Of a stretch of DNA of 14,868 bases, positions 1-7,826 are shown piece by piece (positions within the stretch are counted from its first letter, which is position 1; each line of letters begins with the position of its first letter). The position numbers and the translations under genes were made by a program. Source of the DNA: JBJXHB01 sp046160725 (lineage in GTDB: Bacteria; Pseudomonadota; Gammaproteobacteria; Burkholderiales; Burkholderiaceae_C). The notes below the pieces were generated by a model, which did not search any database, was not told where the DNA came from, and saw only the letters and a program-made list of their open reading frames with translations. The stretch covers positions 1 to 14,868 of the forward strand of contig JBJXHB010000454.1 in assembly GCA_046160725.1 (NCBI GenBank), in the 5' to 3' direction.

Positions 1-23
1 CAGGCACGATCCCTGCTCATGGA

Positions 24-51
24 CCGATGCCAACCCGGCATGCCGCATCGG
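24..51 (+). other. Small competing stem-loops upstream of the transporter operon
   Basis: CCGATGC (24-30) can pair with GCATCGG (45-51). Alternatively ATGCC (27-31) pairs with GGCAT (37-41). The two folds exclude each other. There is no T-tract, so this is not a clear terminator. It could be the end of an upstream transcription unit or leader structure for the transporter mRNA. In 1-155 I see no convincing sigma-70 or sigma-54 promoter. The reading frame is open upstream of the binding-protein start, but that extension looks non-coding. Confidence 0.2.
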
Positions 52-155
52 TGTTTCTGCGGCTTGCCGGCGTCGGGTGCCGCGGACATGCTCGCGGCTG
101 TGGTCAGCTGGGCTTTCGCCTGGGACCCGGATGCATTCCAACTACGGAGATCGAA

Positions 156-1172
156 ATGCTCAAACCCATCCTGGCCGCCCTTGCCGTGGCCGCCTTCACC
201 GCTGGCGCGCAGGCCGGCAAGACGATCGACGCCATGAAGGCGCGCGGCCAGCTGGTATGCGGTGTCAACACCGGCCTGCCGGGCTTCTCCGCCGCCGACA
301 GCCAGGGCAACTGGACCGGGCTGGATGTGGATATCTGCAAGGCCATTACGGCGACCGTGATGGGCGATGCGACCAAGATCAAGTGGGTGCCGACCTCGGC
401 CCAGCAGCGCTTCACCGCGCTGCAGTCCGGCGAGATCGACGTCCTCAGCCGCAACACGACCTGGACGCTGACCCGCGATGCGTCGCTGGGCATGCACTTC
501 GCCGGCGTCACGTACTACGACGGCCAGGGCTTCATGGTCACCAAGAAGAGCAAGATCACGTCGGCCAAGCAGCTCAAGGGCGCCACCGTCTGCGTGCAGT
601 CCGGCACCACCACCGAGAAGAACCTGAACGACTATTCCAAGGCCGCCGGGCTGAACATGAAGCCGGTGGTGTTCGAGACCCAGGAAGCGACCAACAAGGC
701 CTATTTCTCGGGACGCTGCCAGGCCTACACGACCGACGCCTCGGGCCTGGCCTCGGTGCGCAACAAGGAAGCCCAGAACCCGGACGACCACGTGATCCTG
801 CCGGAGCTGATCTCCAAGGAGCCGCTGGGCCCGTCCGTGCGTCGCGGTGACGACGAGCTGTTTGCCATCGTGAAGTGGGTGGTGTATGTCCTGCTCGAGG
901 CCGAGGAATACGGCATCACCCAGGCCAATGTGGACCAGATGAGGGCCGACAGCAAGGACCCGGTCGTCCAGCGCATCCTGGGCACCAGCGAGGACACCGG
1001 CAAGCACCTGGGCCTGGACAAGGACTGGGCTTATCGCGCCATCAAGGCGGTGGGCAACTATGGCGAGATCTTCGACCGCAACGTCGGTCCGAAGTCGGCG
1101 CTCAAGCTGCCGCGCGGTGCCAACAACCTCTGGAACAAGGGCGGGCTGATGTACGCCCCGCCGGTGCGCTGA
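156..1172 (+). CDS. aapJ: Amino-acid ABC transporter periplasmic binding protein (AapJ/BztA type)
   Basis: This is the periplasmic solute-binding protein of a general or polar L-amino-acid uptake system. It captures amino acids such as Glu, Gln, Asp or Asn and hands them to the permeases encoded downstream. I chose the ATG at 156: GGAGA lies just upstream, and the 338-residue product then begins with a clean Sec signal peptide (MLKPILAALAVAAFTAGAQA, cleavage expected after residue 20). A longer in-frame reading from 27 would bury this signal peptide. The mature protein shows family hallmarks: ARGQLVCGVNTGLPGFS near its start, GLDVDICKA, QQRFTALQSGEIDVLSRNTT and a C-terminal YGEIFDRNVG-like segment. 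The length is normal for AapJ. The three genes after it complete the transporter. The exact substrate range cannot be read from sequence. Confidence 0.93.
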   Translation: MLKPILAALAVAAFTAGAQAGKTIDAMKARGQLVCGVNTGLPGFSAADSQGNWTGLDVDICKAITATVMGDATKIKWVPTSAQQRFTALQSGEIDVLSRNTTWTLTRDASLGMHFAGVTYYDGQGFMVTKKSKITSAKQLKGATVCVQSGTTTEKNLNDYSKAAGLNMKPVVFETQEATNKAYFSGRCQAYTTDASGLASVRNKEAQNPDDHVILPELISKEPLGPSVRRGDDELFAIVKWVVYVLLEAEEYGITQANVDQMRADSKDPVVQRILGTSEDTGKHLGLDKDWAYRAIKAVGNYGEIFDRNVGPKSALKLPRGANNLWNKGGLMYAPPVR

Positions 1173-1191
1173 GCATCTGCTGATCGTGGGC

Positions 1192-1215
1192 GAGGCCTGC
1201 CATCCGGCAGGCCTC
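1192..1215 (+). promoter_or_regulatory. Intercistronic hairpin between binding-protein and permease genes
   Basis: GAGGCCTGCC (1192-1201), loop ATCC, GGCAGGCCTC (1206-1215) is a perfect 10-bp stem 19 bases after the binding-protein stop. No T-run follows directly (a short TTTT occurs about 15 bases later). In many binding-protein-dependent transporters, a hairpin at this place stabilises the upstream mRNA or partly terminates transcription, so that the binding protein is made in excess. I infer the same role here. Confidence 0.55.
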
Positions 1216-1245
1216 ACTGCTTAGCCCATTTTCCGAGGGCCCCTC

Positions 1246-2418
1246 ATGGCCGCACCCCCCAAGGAACGCAACTGGTCCTGGCGCAGCGAGCGCGTTCGCG
1301 GCCTGGTCTACCAAGCCGTGGCCCTGCTGCTGCTGCTGCTGGCCATCGGCTACCTGATGTCCAACACGCTGGAGAACATGCGTGTGCGTGGCATCAAGAG
1401 CGGCTTCGACTTCATCACACAGCCCGCCGGCTTTGGCATCGGCGAGAGTGTGATCCCCTTCGACTCGGCCGAGAGCTACGGCAAGGCCTTCCTGGTCGGC
1501 CTGAGCAACACCCTGCGGGTGGCGCTGATCGGCATCGTGCTGGCCACGTTGGTGGGCACGCTGGTCGGCGTCGGCCGCCTGTCGCGCAATCTGTTGCTGC
1601 GCTCGTTGTGCACCATGTACGTCGAGCTGGTGCGCAATGTGCCCCTGCTGCTGCAGCTGTTCATCTGGTACTTCGTGCTGACGGAGCTGCTGCCACCGAT
1701 TGAGGAGGCGTTGCGTCCCTTGCCGGGCTGGTTCTTCAGCAAGAACGGCCTGCAGTTTCCGCACCCGACCTGGTCGCCAGGGCATTGGGGCACGCTGGCG
1801 GGCCTGCTGGCCGGCATGGCCGGCGCATGGGCCTGGGCGCGTGCCGCGGAGCGCCACCGCGAGGCCACCGGGCAGTTCCGGCCGGTCGTGCTGCCGGCGC
1901 TGGGCCTGTGGCTGGTTGGTGCCGCCGTCGGCTGGTTGGTCGGCGGGTCGCCGGCCGGCATGGACACCCCGGAAAAGACCGACATCAGCGTGATCGGCGG
2001 CGGTGCGGTGACGCCGGAGTTCCTGACGCTGCTGCTGGGACTGGTGGTCTATACCGCCGGCTACATCGCCGAGGTGGTGCGGGCCGGCATCCAGTCGGTG
2101 CCGTACGGGCAGCATGAGGCCAGCGTGGCGATCGGCCTGTCGCCCATGCAGGAGCTGCGCCAGGTGCAGCTGCCACAGGCGCTGCGGGTCATCATCCCGC
2201 CGCTGACCAGCCAGTACCTGAACCTGACCAAGAACTCGTCATTGGCGGTGGCAGTGGGCTACCCCGACCTGGTCAGCATCTCCAACACCTCGCTCAACCA
2301 GACCGGGCGGGCCATCGAGTGCATTGCGATCGTGATGGCGATCTACCTGACGCTGTCGTTGCTGACATCGGGCCTGATGAACTGGTACAACAAGCGTTCG
2401 CGCATCAAGGAGCGTTGA
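1246..2418 (+). CDS. aapQ: Amino-acid ABC transporter permease, first subunit (AapQ/BztB type)
   Basis: This is an inner-membrane permease subunit of 390 residues that pairs with the next gene product to form the translocation channel. It starts at the ATG at 1246 with a weak GAGGG upstream. A hydrophobic segment sits near residues 23-42, followed by the long periplasmic insert typical of AapQ/BztB. The HisM-type core then carries SYGKAFLVGLSNTLRVALIG and VELVRNVPLLLQLF. The cytoplasmic EAA-loop, which docks on the ATPase, is at about residues 282-312 (EVVRAGIQSVPYGQHEAS, then IGL and QLPQALR). The insert between the core transmembrane segments (about 165-250) is expected for this subfamily and makes the protein longer than simple HisM/GlnP permeases. 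The stop codon overlaps the start of the next gene by one base (TGATG), which indicates translational coupling. Confidence 0.93.
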   Translation: MAAPPKERNWSWRSERVRGLVYQAVALLLLLLAIGYLMSNTLENMRVRGIKSGFDFITQPAGFGIGESVIPFDSAESYGKAFLVGLSNTLRVALIGIVLATLVGTLVGVGRLSRNLLLRSLCTMYVELVRNVPLLLQLFIWYFVLTELLPPIEEALRPLPGWFFSKNGLQFPHPTWSPGHWGTLAGLLAGMAGAWAWARAAERHREATGQFRPVVLPALGLWLVGAAVGWLVGGSPAGMDTPEKTDISVIGGGAVTPEFLTLLLGLVVYTAGYIAEVVRAGIQSVPYGQHEASVAIGLSPMQELRQVQLPQALRVIIPPLTSQYLNLTKNSSLAVAVGYPDLVSISNTSLNQTGRAIECIAIVMAIYLTLSLLTSGLMNWYNKRSRIKER

Positions 2419-3530
2419 TGTCGTCCCTGGCGCAGGTCTTCACTCCCGTTGCCAGCCGGCCGCCGCCGACCTCCCAGGTCGGGCTGGTGGCCTGGGTGCG
2501 CAAGAGTTTCTTCGACGGCTGGCTCAACAGCTTGCTGACCCTGGTCGTACTGGCCGTGCTGATGGTCGCATTGCCGCCGCTGTTTGGTTGGACGGTCTGG
2601 CATGCCGTGGCGGTGCCGGACAACGCGCTGTGCCGAGCCCAGCACCATGTCGGCGCCTGCTGGGGCGTGGTGGCCGAGAAGGGCCAGCTCATCCTGCTTG
2701 GGCGCTATCCGTTCGAGGAGATGTGGCGGCCCGTCACCGCCTGCCTGATCCTCGTCGCGGCCCTGGTGTGCAGCTGCCTGCGCAGCTTCTGGAAGCCCTG
2801 GCTGGCGGCGCTGTGGCTGGCGGTGCTGGTCGTGTTCTTCGTGCTGATGGGCGGCGGCGTCGCTGGCCTGGCCAAGGTCGAGACCAGCCGCTGGGGCGGC
2901 CTGCCTTTGACGCTGATGCTGTCCACCTTCAGCCTGATGGTGGCCTTTCCGCTGGCCGTGCTGGTGGCGCTGGGCCGGCAGTCGCGGCTGCCGGCGATCC
3001 GCACGCTGTGCGTGGTCTATGTCGAATTGATCCGCGGCGTGCCGTTGATCTCCGTTCTGTTCATGGCCTCGTTCATGTTTCCGCTGTTCATGCCGGCGGG
3101 CACGACCATCGACGTGCTGCTGCGGGTCTTTGTCGGCATGACGCTGTTCTCGGCCGCCTACCTGGCCGAGGTGGTGCGCGGCGGGCTGCAGGCCCTTCCC
3201 AAGGGCCAGGTCGAGGCGGCCCAGTCGCTGGGCCTGAACTACTGGCAGACCCAGCGCATGATCGTGCTGCCGCAGGCCCTGCGCCTGGTCGTGCCGGCCA
3301 TCGTCAACACCTTCATCGGCGCATTCAAGGACACCTCGCTGGTCACCATCGTCAGTCTCTACGACTTGACGGGCTCGCCGCAGCTGGCGCTAGGCGATGC
3401 GGACTGGCGCAAGTTCTTCCTGGAAGGCCAGCTGTTCGTCGCCGGCGTGTACTTTGTGTGCTGCTTCGCGATGAGCCAGTACAGCCGCTGGGTCGAGCGC
3501 CACCTGTTCACCGGCACGCGGCGGCAGTAG
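2418..3530 (+). CDS. aapM: Amino-acid ABC transporter permease, second subunit (AapM/BztC type)
   Basis: This is the second inner-membrane permease subunit (370 residues) of the same L-amino-acid importer. The ATG at 2418 shares its A with the TGA of the preceding gene, and AAGGAG lies just upstream (about 2407-2412). An in-frame ATG at 2319 lies inside the preceding gene and is not needed. Membrane segments are visible near residues 38-58, 110-145 and 165-190. The canonical core VYVELIRGVPLISVLFM follows, then the EAA loop with EVVRGGLQALPKGQVEAAQS (E266 region), LGL and VLPQALRLVVP. GAFKDTSLVTIVSLYDLTG near the C-terminus is characteristic of this family. The large segment before the core matches AapM/BztC proteins, not short HisQ-type permeases. 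Confidence 0.93.
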   Translation: MSSLAQVFTPVASRPPPTSQVGLVAWVRKSFFDGWLNSLLTLVVLAVLMVALPPLFGWTVWHAVAVPDNALCRAQHHVGACWGVVAEKGQLILLGRYPFEEMWRPVTACLILVAALVCSCLRSFWKPWLAALWLAVLVVFFVLMGGGVAGLAKVETSRWGGLPLTLMLSTFSLMVAFPLAVLVALGRQSRLPAIRTLCVVYVELIRGVPLISVLFMASFMFPLFMPAGTTIDVLLRVFVGMTLFSAAYLAEVVRGGLQALPKGQVEAAQSLGLNYWQTQRMIVLPQALRLVVPAIVNTFIGAFKDTSLVTIVSLYDLTGSPQLALGDADWRKFFLEGQLFVAGVYFVCCFAMSQYSRWVERHLFTGTRRQ

Positions 3531-3563
3531 CCGGCGCGCCCTCAGATCACCAAGGAAACCGCG

Positions 3564-4310
<747 letters not shown>

Positions 4311-4342
4311 CCCGCGCGGCCGGCTGACCTGACGGCACCACA

Positions 4343-4981
4343 ATGCCGTCCATGAACATCCTGGTCTTCGATTTCGGCGGTGTGCTTTTCCACTGGCATC
4401 CGCCGCGCCTGCTGCGCCGGGAACTGCCGCACCGGTGCCCGGACGAAGCTGCGGCACAGGTCCTGGTGCAGGCCTTCTTCCAGTCCTATGGTGGCGACTG
4501 GGGTGAATTTGATCGTGGCTCGATCGCGCCCGAGGCCCTGGTGCCGAGGATCGCGCAGCGCACCGGGCTGGACGCCGACGAGGTGCGCCGGGTGATGGAC
4601 GGCGTGCCGCGCGAACTGGCGCCCATCGATGCCAGCGTGGCGCTGCTGGACCGCACCCGCCGGTGCGGGCTGCCGGTGTATTTCCTGTCCAACATGCCGG
4701 CACCGTATGCCGACCATCTGGAGCGCGCGCATCCCTTTGTCGGCTGGTTCACCAACGGCCTGTTCTCCGGCCGCGAGGGCCTGATCAAGCCGGAGCCTGC
4801 GATCTTCGACCGCGCCGCGCAACGCTTCGGCCAGTCGCCGGCATCCCTGGTGTTCCTGGATGACCATGGCCCCAATGTCGAGGCTGCTCGCGCCGCCGGC
4901 TGGCGCGCCCTGCAGTTCCGGGATGCGGAACAGGCCGAGACCGACTTGCGTTCACGCGGCTGGTGGCCCGGCGTCGACTGA
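4343..4981 (+). CDS. HAD-superfamily hydrolase, subfamily IA (probable phosphatase)
   Basis: This is a 212-residue haloacid-dehalogenase-fold hydrolase. Motif I is VFDFGGV with nucleophile D10. The position two residues on, usually Asp in phosphatases, is Gly12, as in the YihX-like / HAD-IA variant-3 group. Motif II is FLSNMP with S116, motif III is LIKPEP with K149, and motif IV is FLDDHGPNVEAA with D173/D174. The cap region lies between about residues 15 and 95. The start could be ATG 4343 or ATG 4352 (MNILVFDF); neither has a strong ribosome-binding site, and the shorter start is equally plausible. It follows the ABC ATPase gene by 32 bases on the same strand and may be read through from it, but no functional link with amino-acid uptake is evident. 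Its substrate cannot be inferred. Confidence 0.85.
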   Translation: MPSMNILVFDFGGVLFHWHPPRLLRRELPHRCPDEAAAQVLVQAFFQSYGGDWGEFDRGSIAPEALVPRIAQRTGLDADEVRRVMDGVPRELAPIDASVALLDRTRRCGLPVYFLSNMPAPYADHLERAHPFVGWFTNGLFSGREGLIKPEPAIFDRAAQRFGQSPASLVFLDDHGPNVEAARAAGWRALQFRDAEQAETDLRSRGWWPGVD

Positions 4982-5075
4982 CGCCCGCAGCGTCTGCTGC
5001 GTCTGCTGCGCAACAGCCCGCACTGCTCGTCGTGGGCCGTGTCGTTGTGTGACCCGGGCGTCAACATCGGCGCGC

Positions 5076-5175
5076 GCCGTCATCGGCGGTCACCGGGCTC
5101 CGCTCATGTCCCCCGGGGCCGCTGCGCGGCCCCTCCTCCTTGACTTCGCTGCGCCCGGTGACCGCCGATGACGGC
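5076..5175 (+). repeat. Structured repeat, copy 1 (22-bp outer stem, inner hairpin)
   Basis: The outer arms 5076-5097 and 5154-5175 are perfect 22-base reverse complements. Inside are block A, TCCGCTCATGTCCCCCGG (5099-5116), an inner hairpin GGGGCCGC-TGC-GCGGCCCC (5115-5133), and block B, CCTCCTCCTTGACTTCGCT (5132-5150). The reverse complement of copy 2 has the same block A and block B (18/18 and 18/19 identical) and the same TGC inner loop, but its stems have different sequences. The element has no open frame of note. It could be a REP/MITE-like repeat, a structured RNA or a bidirectional terminator. I cannot assign it to a named family. Confidence 0.75.
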
Positions 5176-5218
5176 CGGGACAAAGGTGGGTATCGGGACG
5201 AGCCGCCTCGGCGTTGCC

Positions 5219-5326
5219 CGAAGGCTGACGGCATCAGGCCGTGTGGAGCGAAGTAAAGGAGGAGGTCCGGGCGCAGCCCGGGCCGGGGGACATGAGCGGA
5301 ACGCGGCCTGGTGCCGTCAGCCTTCG
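5219..5326 (-). repeat. Structured repeat, copy 2 (26-bp outer stem, inner hairpin)
   Basis: This is the second copy, in opposite orientation to copy 1. The outer arms 5219-5244 and 5301-5326 pair over 26 positions with only two G-T wobbles (5234-5311 and 5242-5303). Inside, on the minus strand, are block A (complement of 5283-5300), an inner hairpin with stem CCGGGC (5267-5272 with 5276-5281) and a three-base loop, and block B (complement of 5247-5265). The conserved blocks match copy 1 almost exactly, yet the outer arm sequence is largely unrelated to copy 1 and the inner stem is changed in a compensated way. The copies are 43 bases apart. Confidence 0.75.
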
Positions 5327-5407
5327 CGCGCCTCGGCCCTATCGGCTGTGCGTCGCCCCTGAAATCGAAGCGCTAACCGCATCTGCAGCGTCTTGAAAAA
5401 ACCGAGG

Positions 5408-6496
5408 TCAGCCCGCCGCCAGCCCCGCCACGCCCTGCAACGCCGCCGCTTGCGCCTGCTCGACGATCGCGCGTTTCCACTCTGGCGTGTCGGTGTAGAA
5501 CGCATCGCGCATACGGCGCTTGATGGCCTGGGCTTGTGCGGCCGGGGCATCCGGATGCAACTGCAGCCACTGCTCGCCGCGCATGGCCTCGATGACTTCC
5601 GTCGTCGGCACGGTGCCGTACTCCATCGCGATGCCGGTGTAGGTGGCCTGCGGGCATTCGGTGGCGGTGGACATCCACATCAGGCCCGTGAGCTTGGCGG
5701 AGGTCGAGCTGCCGTCGTAGATCGAGGTCACCTCGCTACCCCACCAGGCCTTGGTGCGCGCCAGCGCCACCGGGTCGTCGTCGCCAGCAAAGATGCGCTC
5801 GCCGTGGCCGCTGGGGCCCAGGCCGGTGTGGAAGTCGATCCAGCCCAGCCGGGCGCAGCGCTGTCCGTGGTCGCGCAGCACCGTGCGCAACGTGGTGTTG
5901 CTCCAGGTCGGCGCCTGGCCGCCGAAGAACAGGCCCTGGGGATGGTCGTATTGCCCAGCGGTCACCGCTGCCTGGAAGGCCTTCATGCCGCGCTCGGCCA
6001 GGAAGCGCTCTGTCGCCTGGACGATGTCTGGCCCCGGCGGCCAGGCTGGCGGCAGCAGCAGGGGTGCGATCTCCGCATAGGCGGTATTGGCCGGCAGCGG
6101 ACGGCTGAAGTCCTGGAAGTTGCGATTCAGGTCGACGTTCTCCTGCGTGACCCGGCGCCACCAGGAAAAGCCGTAGGGGTTGAGGGCGTGGATGTACAGC
6201 AGCGCCACGCAAGCCTTGTCCGCGGCCGCATGCAGCGCGCCGTCGCTCAGCAGTGCCACCTGCGCGCCGGAGCCGCAATAGCCCTCCACGCCGTGGCAGG
6301 CGCTGCTGAGGATCAGGACGGCACGGGCGTCGGCGGCACCATAACGGGCCACGTCCATGGCCAGCGGCTCGCCGTCGCGGCCAGGCAGGGGGTGCGGATG
6401 CGACTGCACCGGCACCGCGGCGCGGTCGCAGGCGGCAAGGAAGCGGGCACGCGCCTCGGAATAGCTGTGCGAGAAGCCGGCGGCAGGATCGGTCAT
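5408..6496 (-). CDS. DUF2817 family zinc peptidase (M14-like)
   Basis: This is a 362-residue protein of the DUF2817 family, which has the M14 carboxypeptidase fold. The M14-type zinc site is readable: HGVE at residues 68-71 (first His and Glu ligands) and H222 in the DFHTGLGPSG segment (third ligand). ENVDLNRNF (119-127) corresponds to the NxDLNRNF substrate-binding stretch of M14 enzymes. It probably hydrolyses a peptide or amide bond; the substrate is unknown. There is no signal peptide, so it is likely cytoplasmic. I chose ATG 6496 because GAGGTG lies 6 bases upstream on the minus strand; a GTG at 6505 would add only three residues and overlap that site. It lies 66 bases downstream of the M20 amidohydrolase gene on the same strand, which suggests a two-gene unit. 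Confidence 0.85.
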   Translation of the reverse strand: MTDPAAGFSHSYSEARARFLAACDRAAVPVQSHPHPLPGRDGEPLAMDVARYGAADARAVLILSSACHGVEGYCGSGAQVALLSDGALHAAADKACVALLYIHALNPYGFSWWRRVTQENVDLNRNFQDFSRPLPANTAYAEIAPLLLPPAWPPGPDIVQATERFLAERGMKAFQAAVTAGQYDHPQGLFFGGQAPTWSNTTLRTVLRDHGQRCARLGWIDFHTGLGPSGHGERIFAGDDDPVALARTKAWWGSEVTSIYDGSSTSAKLTGLMWMSTATECPQATYTGIAMEYGTVPTTEVIEAMRGEQWLQLHPDAPAAQAQAIKRRMRDAFYTDTPEWKRAIVEQAQAAALQGVAGLAAG

Positions 6497-6512
6497 GGCG
6501 AACACCTCGGTG
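6497..6512 (-). promoter_or_regulatory. Ribosome-binding site within a small inverted repeat, DUF2817 gene
   Basis: On the minus strand GAGGTG (complement of 6503-6508) is spaced 6 bases from ATG 6496 and decides the start. It overlaps a short dyad, ACACC-GA-GGTGT. That dyad might partly hide the site, but a 5-bp stem with a two-base loop is weak. Confidence 0.4.
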
Positions 6513-6562
6513 TGTCGAAAGCGTTGCCGACGGCGCGGCGCCGCCGGCCGGGTTGGCGTTGG

Positions 6563-7756
6563 CTAGCGCGGCGCCGCCAGCCAAGCCTCGGCCATGCGTA
6601 CCCAGGCCGTGGCCCCCAGTGGGATCAGATCGTCATTGAAGTCGTAGCTGGGGTTGTGCAGCATGCAGGGCCCGAGCCCATGGCCGCCCTCGCGGTGCGA
6701 TCCGTCGCCGTTGCCGATCAGGAAATAGCAGCCGGGCTTGTCGAGCAGGAAGTAGCTGAAGTCCTCGGCGCCCATGGTCGGCTCGAAGTCCAGCACGTTG
6801 GCCGCGCCCACCACGTCGCCCAGCACCCGCCGCGCAAAGGCGGTCTCGACGTCGTGGTTGACCGTGGGCGGGTAGTTGCGTGTGAAGCTGAACTCGCAGC
6901 TCGCCTCGAAGGCCGCGCAGGTGGCCTCGGCCAGCACCCGCATGCGGCGCTCGATCAGGTCCAGCACCTCGGTCGTGAAGGTACGCACCGTGCCCTCCAG
7001 CACGCAGCTGTCCGGGATCACGTTGGTGGCCTCGCCGGCGTTGATCATGGTCACCGAGATCACGCCGGTGTCGATCGGCCGCTTGTTGCGGCTGATGATG
7101 GTCTGGAAGCCGTTGACCATCTGGCAGGCGATGGGCACCGGGTCCGTGCCCAGGTGCGGCATCGCACCGTGCGCGCCCTTGCCGCGGATGGTGATCTTGA
7201 ACTCGTTGCTGGAGGCGAAGACCGGCCCGGTGCGCAGGGCGAACTGGCCGACCTGCATGCCGGGCCAGTTGTGGGCGCCAAAGATCGCCTCCATCGGGAA
7301 GCGGTCGAACAGGCCGTCCTTGATCATCTCGCGCGCGCCGCCGCCGCCCTCCTCGGCCGGCTGGAACACCAGGTAGACGGTGCCGTCGAAGTTGCGATGT
7401 CGGGCCAGGTGGCGCGCGGCGGCCAGCAGCATGGCGGTATGGCCGTCGTGGCCGCAGGCATGCATGCGGCCGGCGTGGCGGCTGGCATGGGCAAACGTGT
7501 TCTTCTCGGTCATCGGCAGGGCGTCGATGTCGGCCCGCAGGCCGACGGCGCGCTCGGACGTGCCGTTGCGCACGATGCCCACCACGCCCGTCTTGCCCAG
7601 CCCGCGGTGAATGGGGATGCCCCACTCCGTCAGCGCGGCGGCGATCACGTCCGCCGTGCGTTCCTCCTGGAAGCACAGCTCCGGGTGGGCATGGATGTCG
7701 CGCCGGATGGTCGTGATGGCCGCGGCGTCGGCGAGGATGGATTCGATCAGCTGCAT
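6563..7756 (-). CDS. M20D family amidohydrolase (hippurate hydrolase/aminoacylase-like)
   Basis: This is a metal-dependent amidohydrolase of 397 residues, the usual length for the hippuricase / N-acyl-L-amino-acid hydrolase group. ATG 7756 has GGAGG nine bases upstream on the minus strand; the open frame upstream of it is non-family sequence. Motifs are RRDIHAHPELCFQEERTA (18-35), GLRADIDALPM (72-82), metal-site MHACGHDGHTAM (98-109, with C101, H103 and H106), FQPAEEGGGGA (131-141, E135/E136) and H162 in GAHNWPGM. The dimerisation domain carries GKGAHGAMPH and GTDPV, and the C-terminal part has MGAEDFSYF. It releases amino acids or acyl groups from acylated amino acids or short peptides; the exact substrate is unknown. 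It is transcribed divergently from the molybdopterin oxidoreductase gene and ahead of the DUF2817 peptidase gene. Confidence 0.92.
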   Translation of the reverse strand: MQLIESILADAAAITTIRRDIHAHPELCFQEERTADVIAAALTEWGIPIHRGLGKTGVVGIVRNGTSERAVGLRADIDALPMTEKNTFAHASRHAGRMHACGHDGHTAMLLAAARHLARHRNFDGTVYLVFQPAEEGGGGAREMIKDGLFDRFPMEAIFGAHNWPGMQVGQFALRTGPVFASSNEFKITIRGKGAHGAMPHLGTDPVPIACQMVNGFQTIISRNKRPIDTGVISVTMINAGEATNVIPDSCVLEGTVRTFTTEVLDLIERRMRVLAEATCAAFEASCEFSFTRNYPPTVNHDVETAFARRVLGDVVGAANVLDFEPTMGAEDFSYFLLDKPGCYFLIGNGDGSHREGGHGLGPCMLHNPSYDFNDDLIPLGATAWVRMAEAWLAAPR

Positions 7757-7826
7757 GGTCCTGGGCCTCCAGTGGCAGGGGCGAAGCCACCGATGGTACG
7801 GCCCGGCCCTGTGGCACATTGTCGCC
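7757..7826. promoter_or_regulatory. Divergent promoter region (M20 / Mo oxidoreductase)
   Basis: These 70 bases separate two divergent start codons, so both transcription starts are expected here or inside the opposite gene. The only clear element is the minus-strand GGAGG of the M20 gene (about 7766-7770). I find no convincing -35/-10 pair. A TGGCAC at 7812-7817 lacks the matching downstream GC needed for a sigma-54 site. Confidence 0.35.

Larger units (their letters stand above)
4982..5407. other. Convergent intergenic region with two structured repeats
   Basis: This 426-base stretch lies between the ends of the HAD gene (+) and the DUF2817 gene (-). It begins with a tandem 9-base repeat, CGTCTGCTG twice (4991-4999 and 5000-5008), which overlaps a weak GCAGC/GCTGC hairpin (4987-5000). 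Most of the rest is the inverted repeat pair described separately (5076-5175 and 5219-5326). Close to the downstream end, six A's on the + strand (5397-5402) read as a T-tract just after the stop codon of the minus-strand DUF2817 gene. I see no good GC stem directly before it. Short open frames here show no recognisable protein and no good start sites. Confidence 0.6.

Noticed and set aside
98..120. Possible sigma-54 site before the transporter operon
   Set aside because: The GG to GC spacing rule is not met (TT where GC is needed).
27..155. N-terminal extension of the binding-protein reading frame
   Set aside because: The extension does not resemble the family and would bury a clean signal peptide; ATG 156 with GGAGA upstream is better.
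4991..5008. Tandem CGTCTGCTG as a microsatellite or array
   Set aside because: Only two units; too short to call a repeat array, and there is no CRISPR-like spacing anywhere in the window.
4982..5407. Small open frames in the convergent intergenic region
   Set aside because: They cross the palindromic repeats, lack credible ribosome-binding sites and encode low-complexity Arg/Gly-rich sequence.
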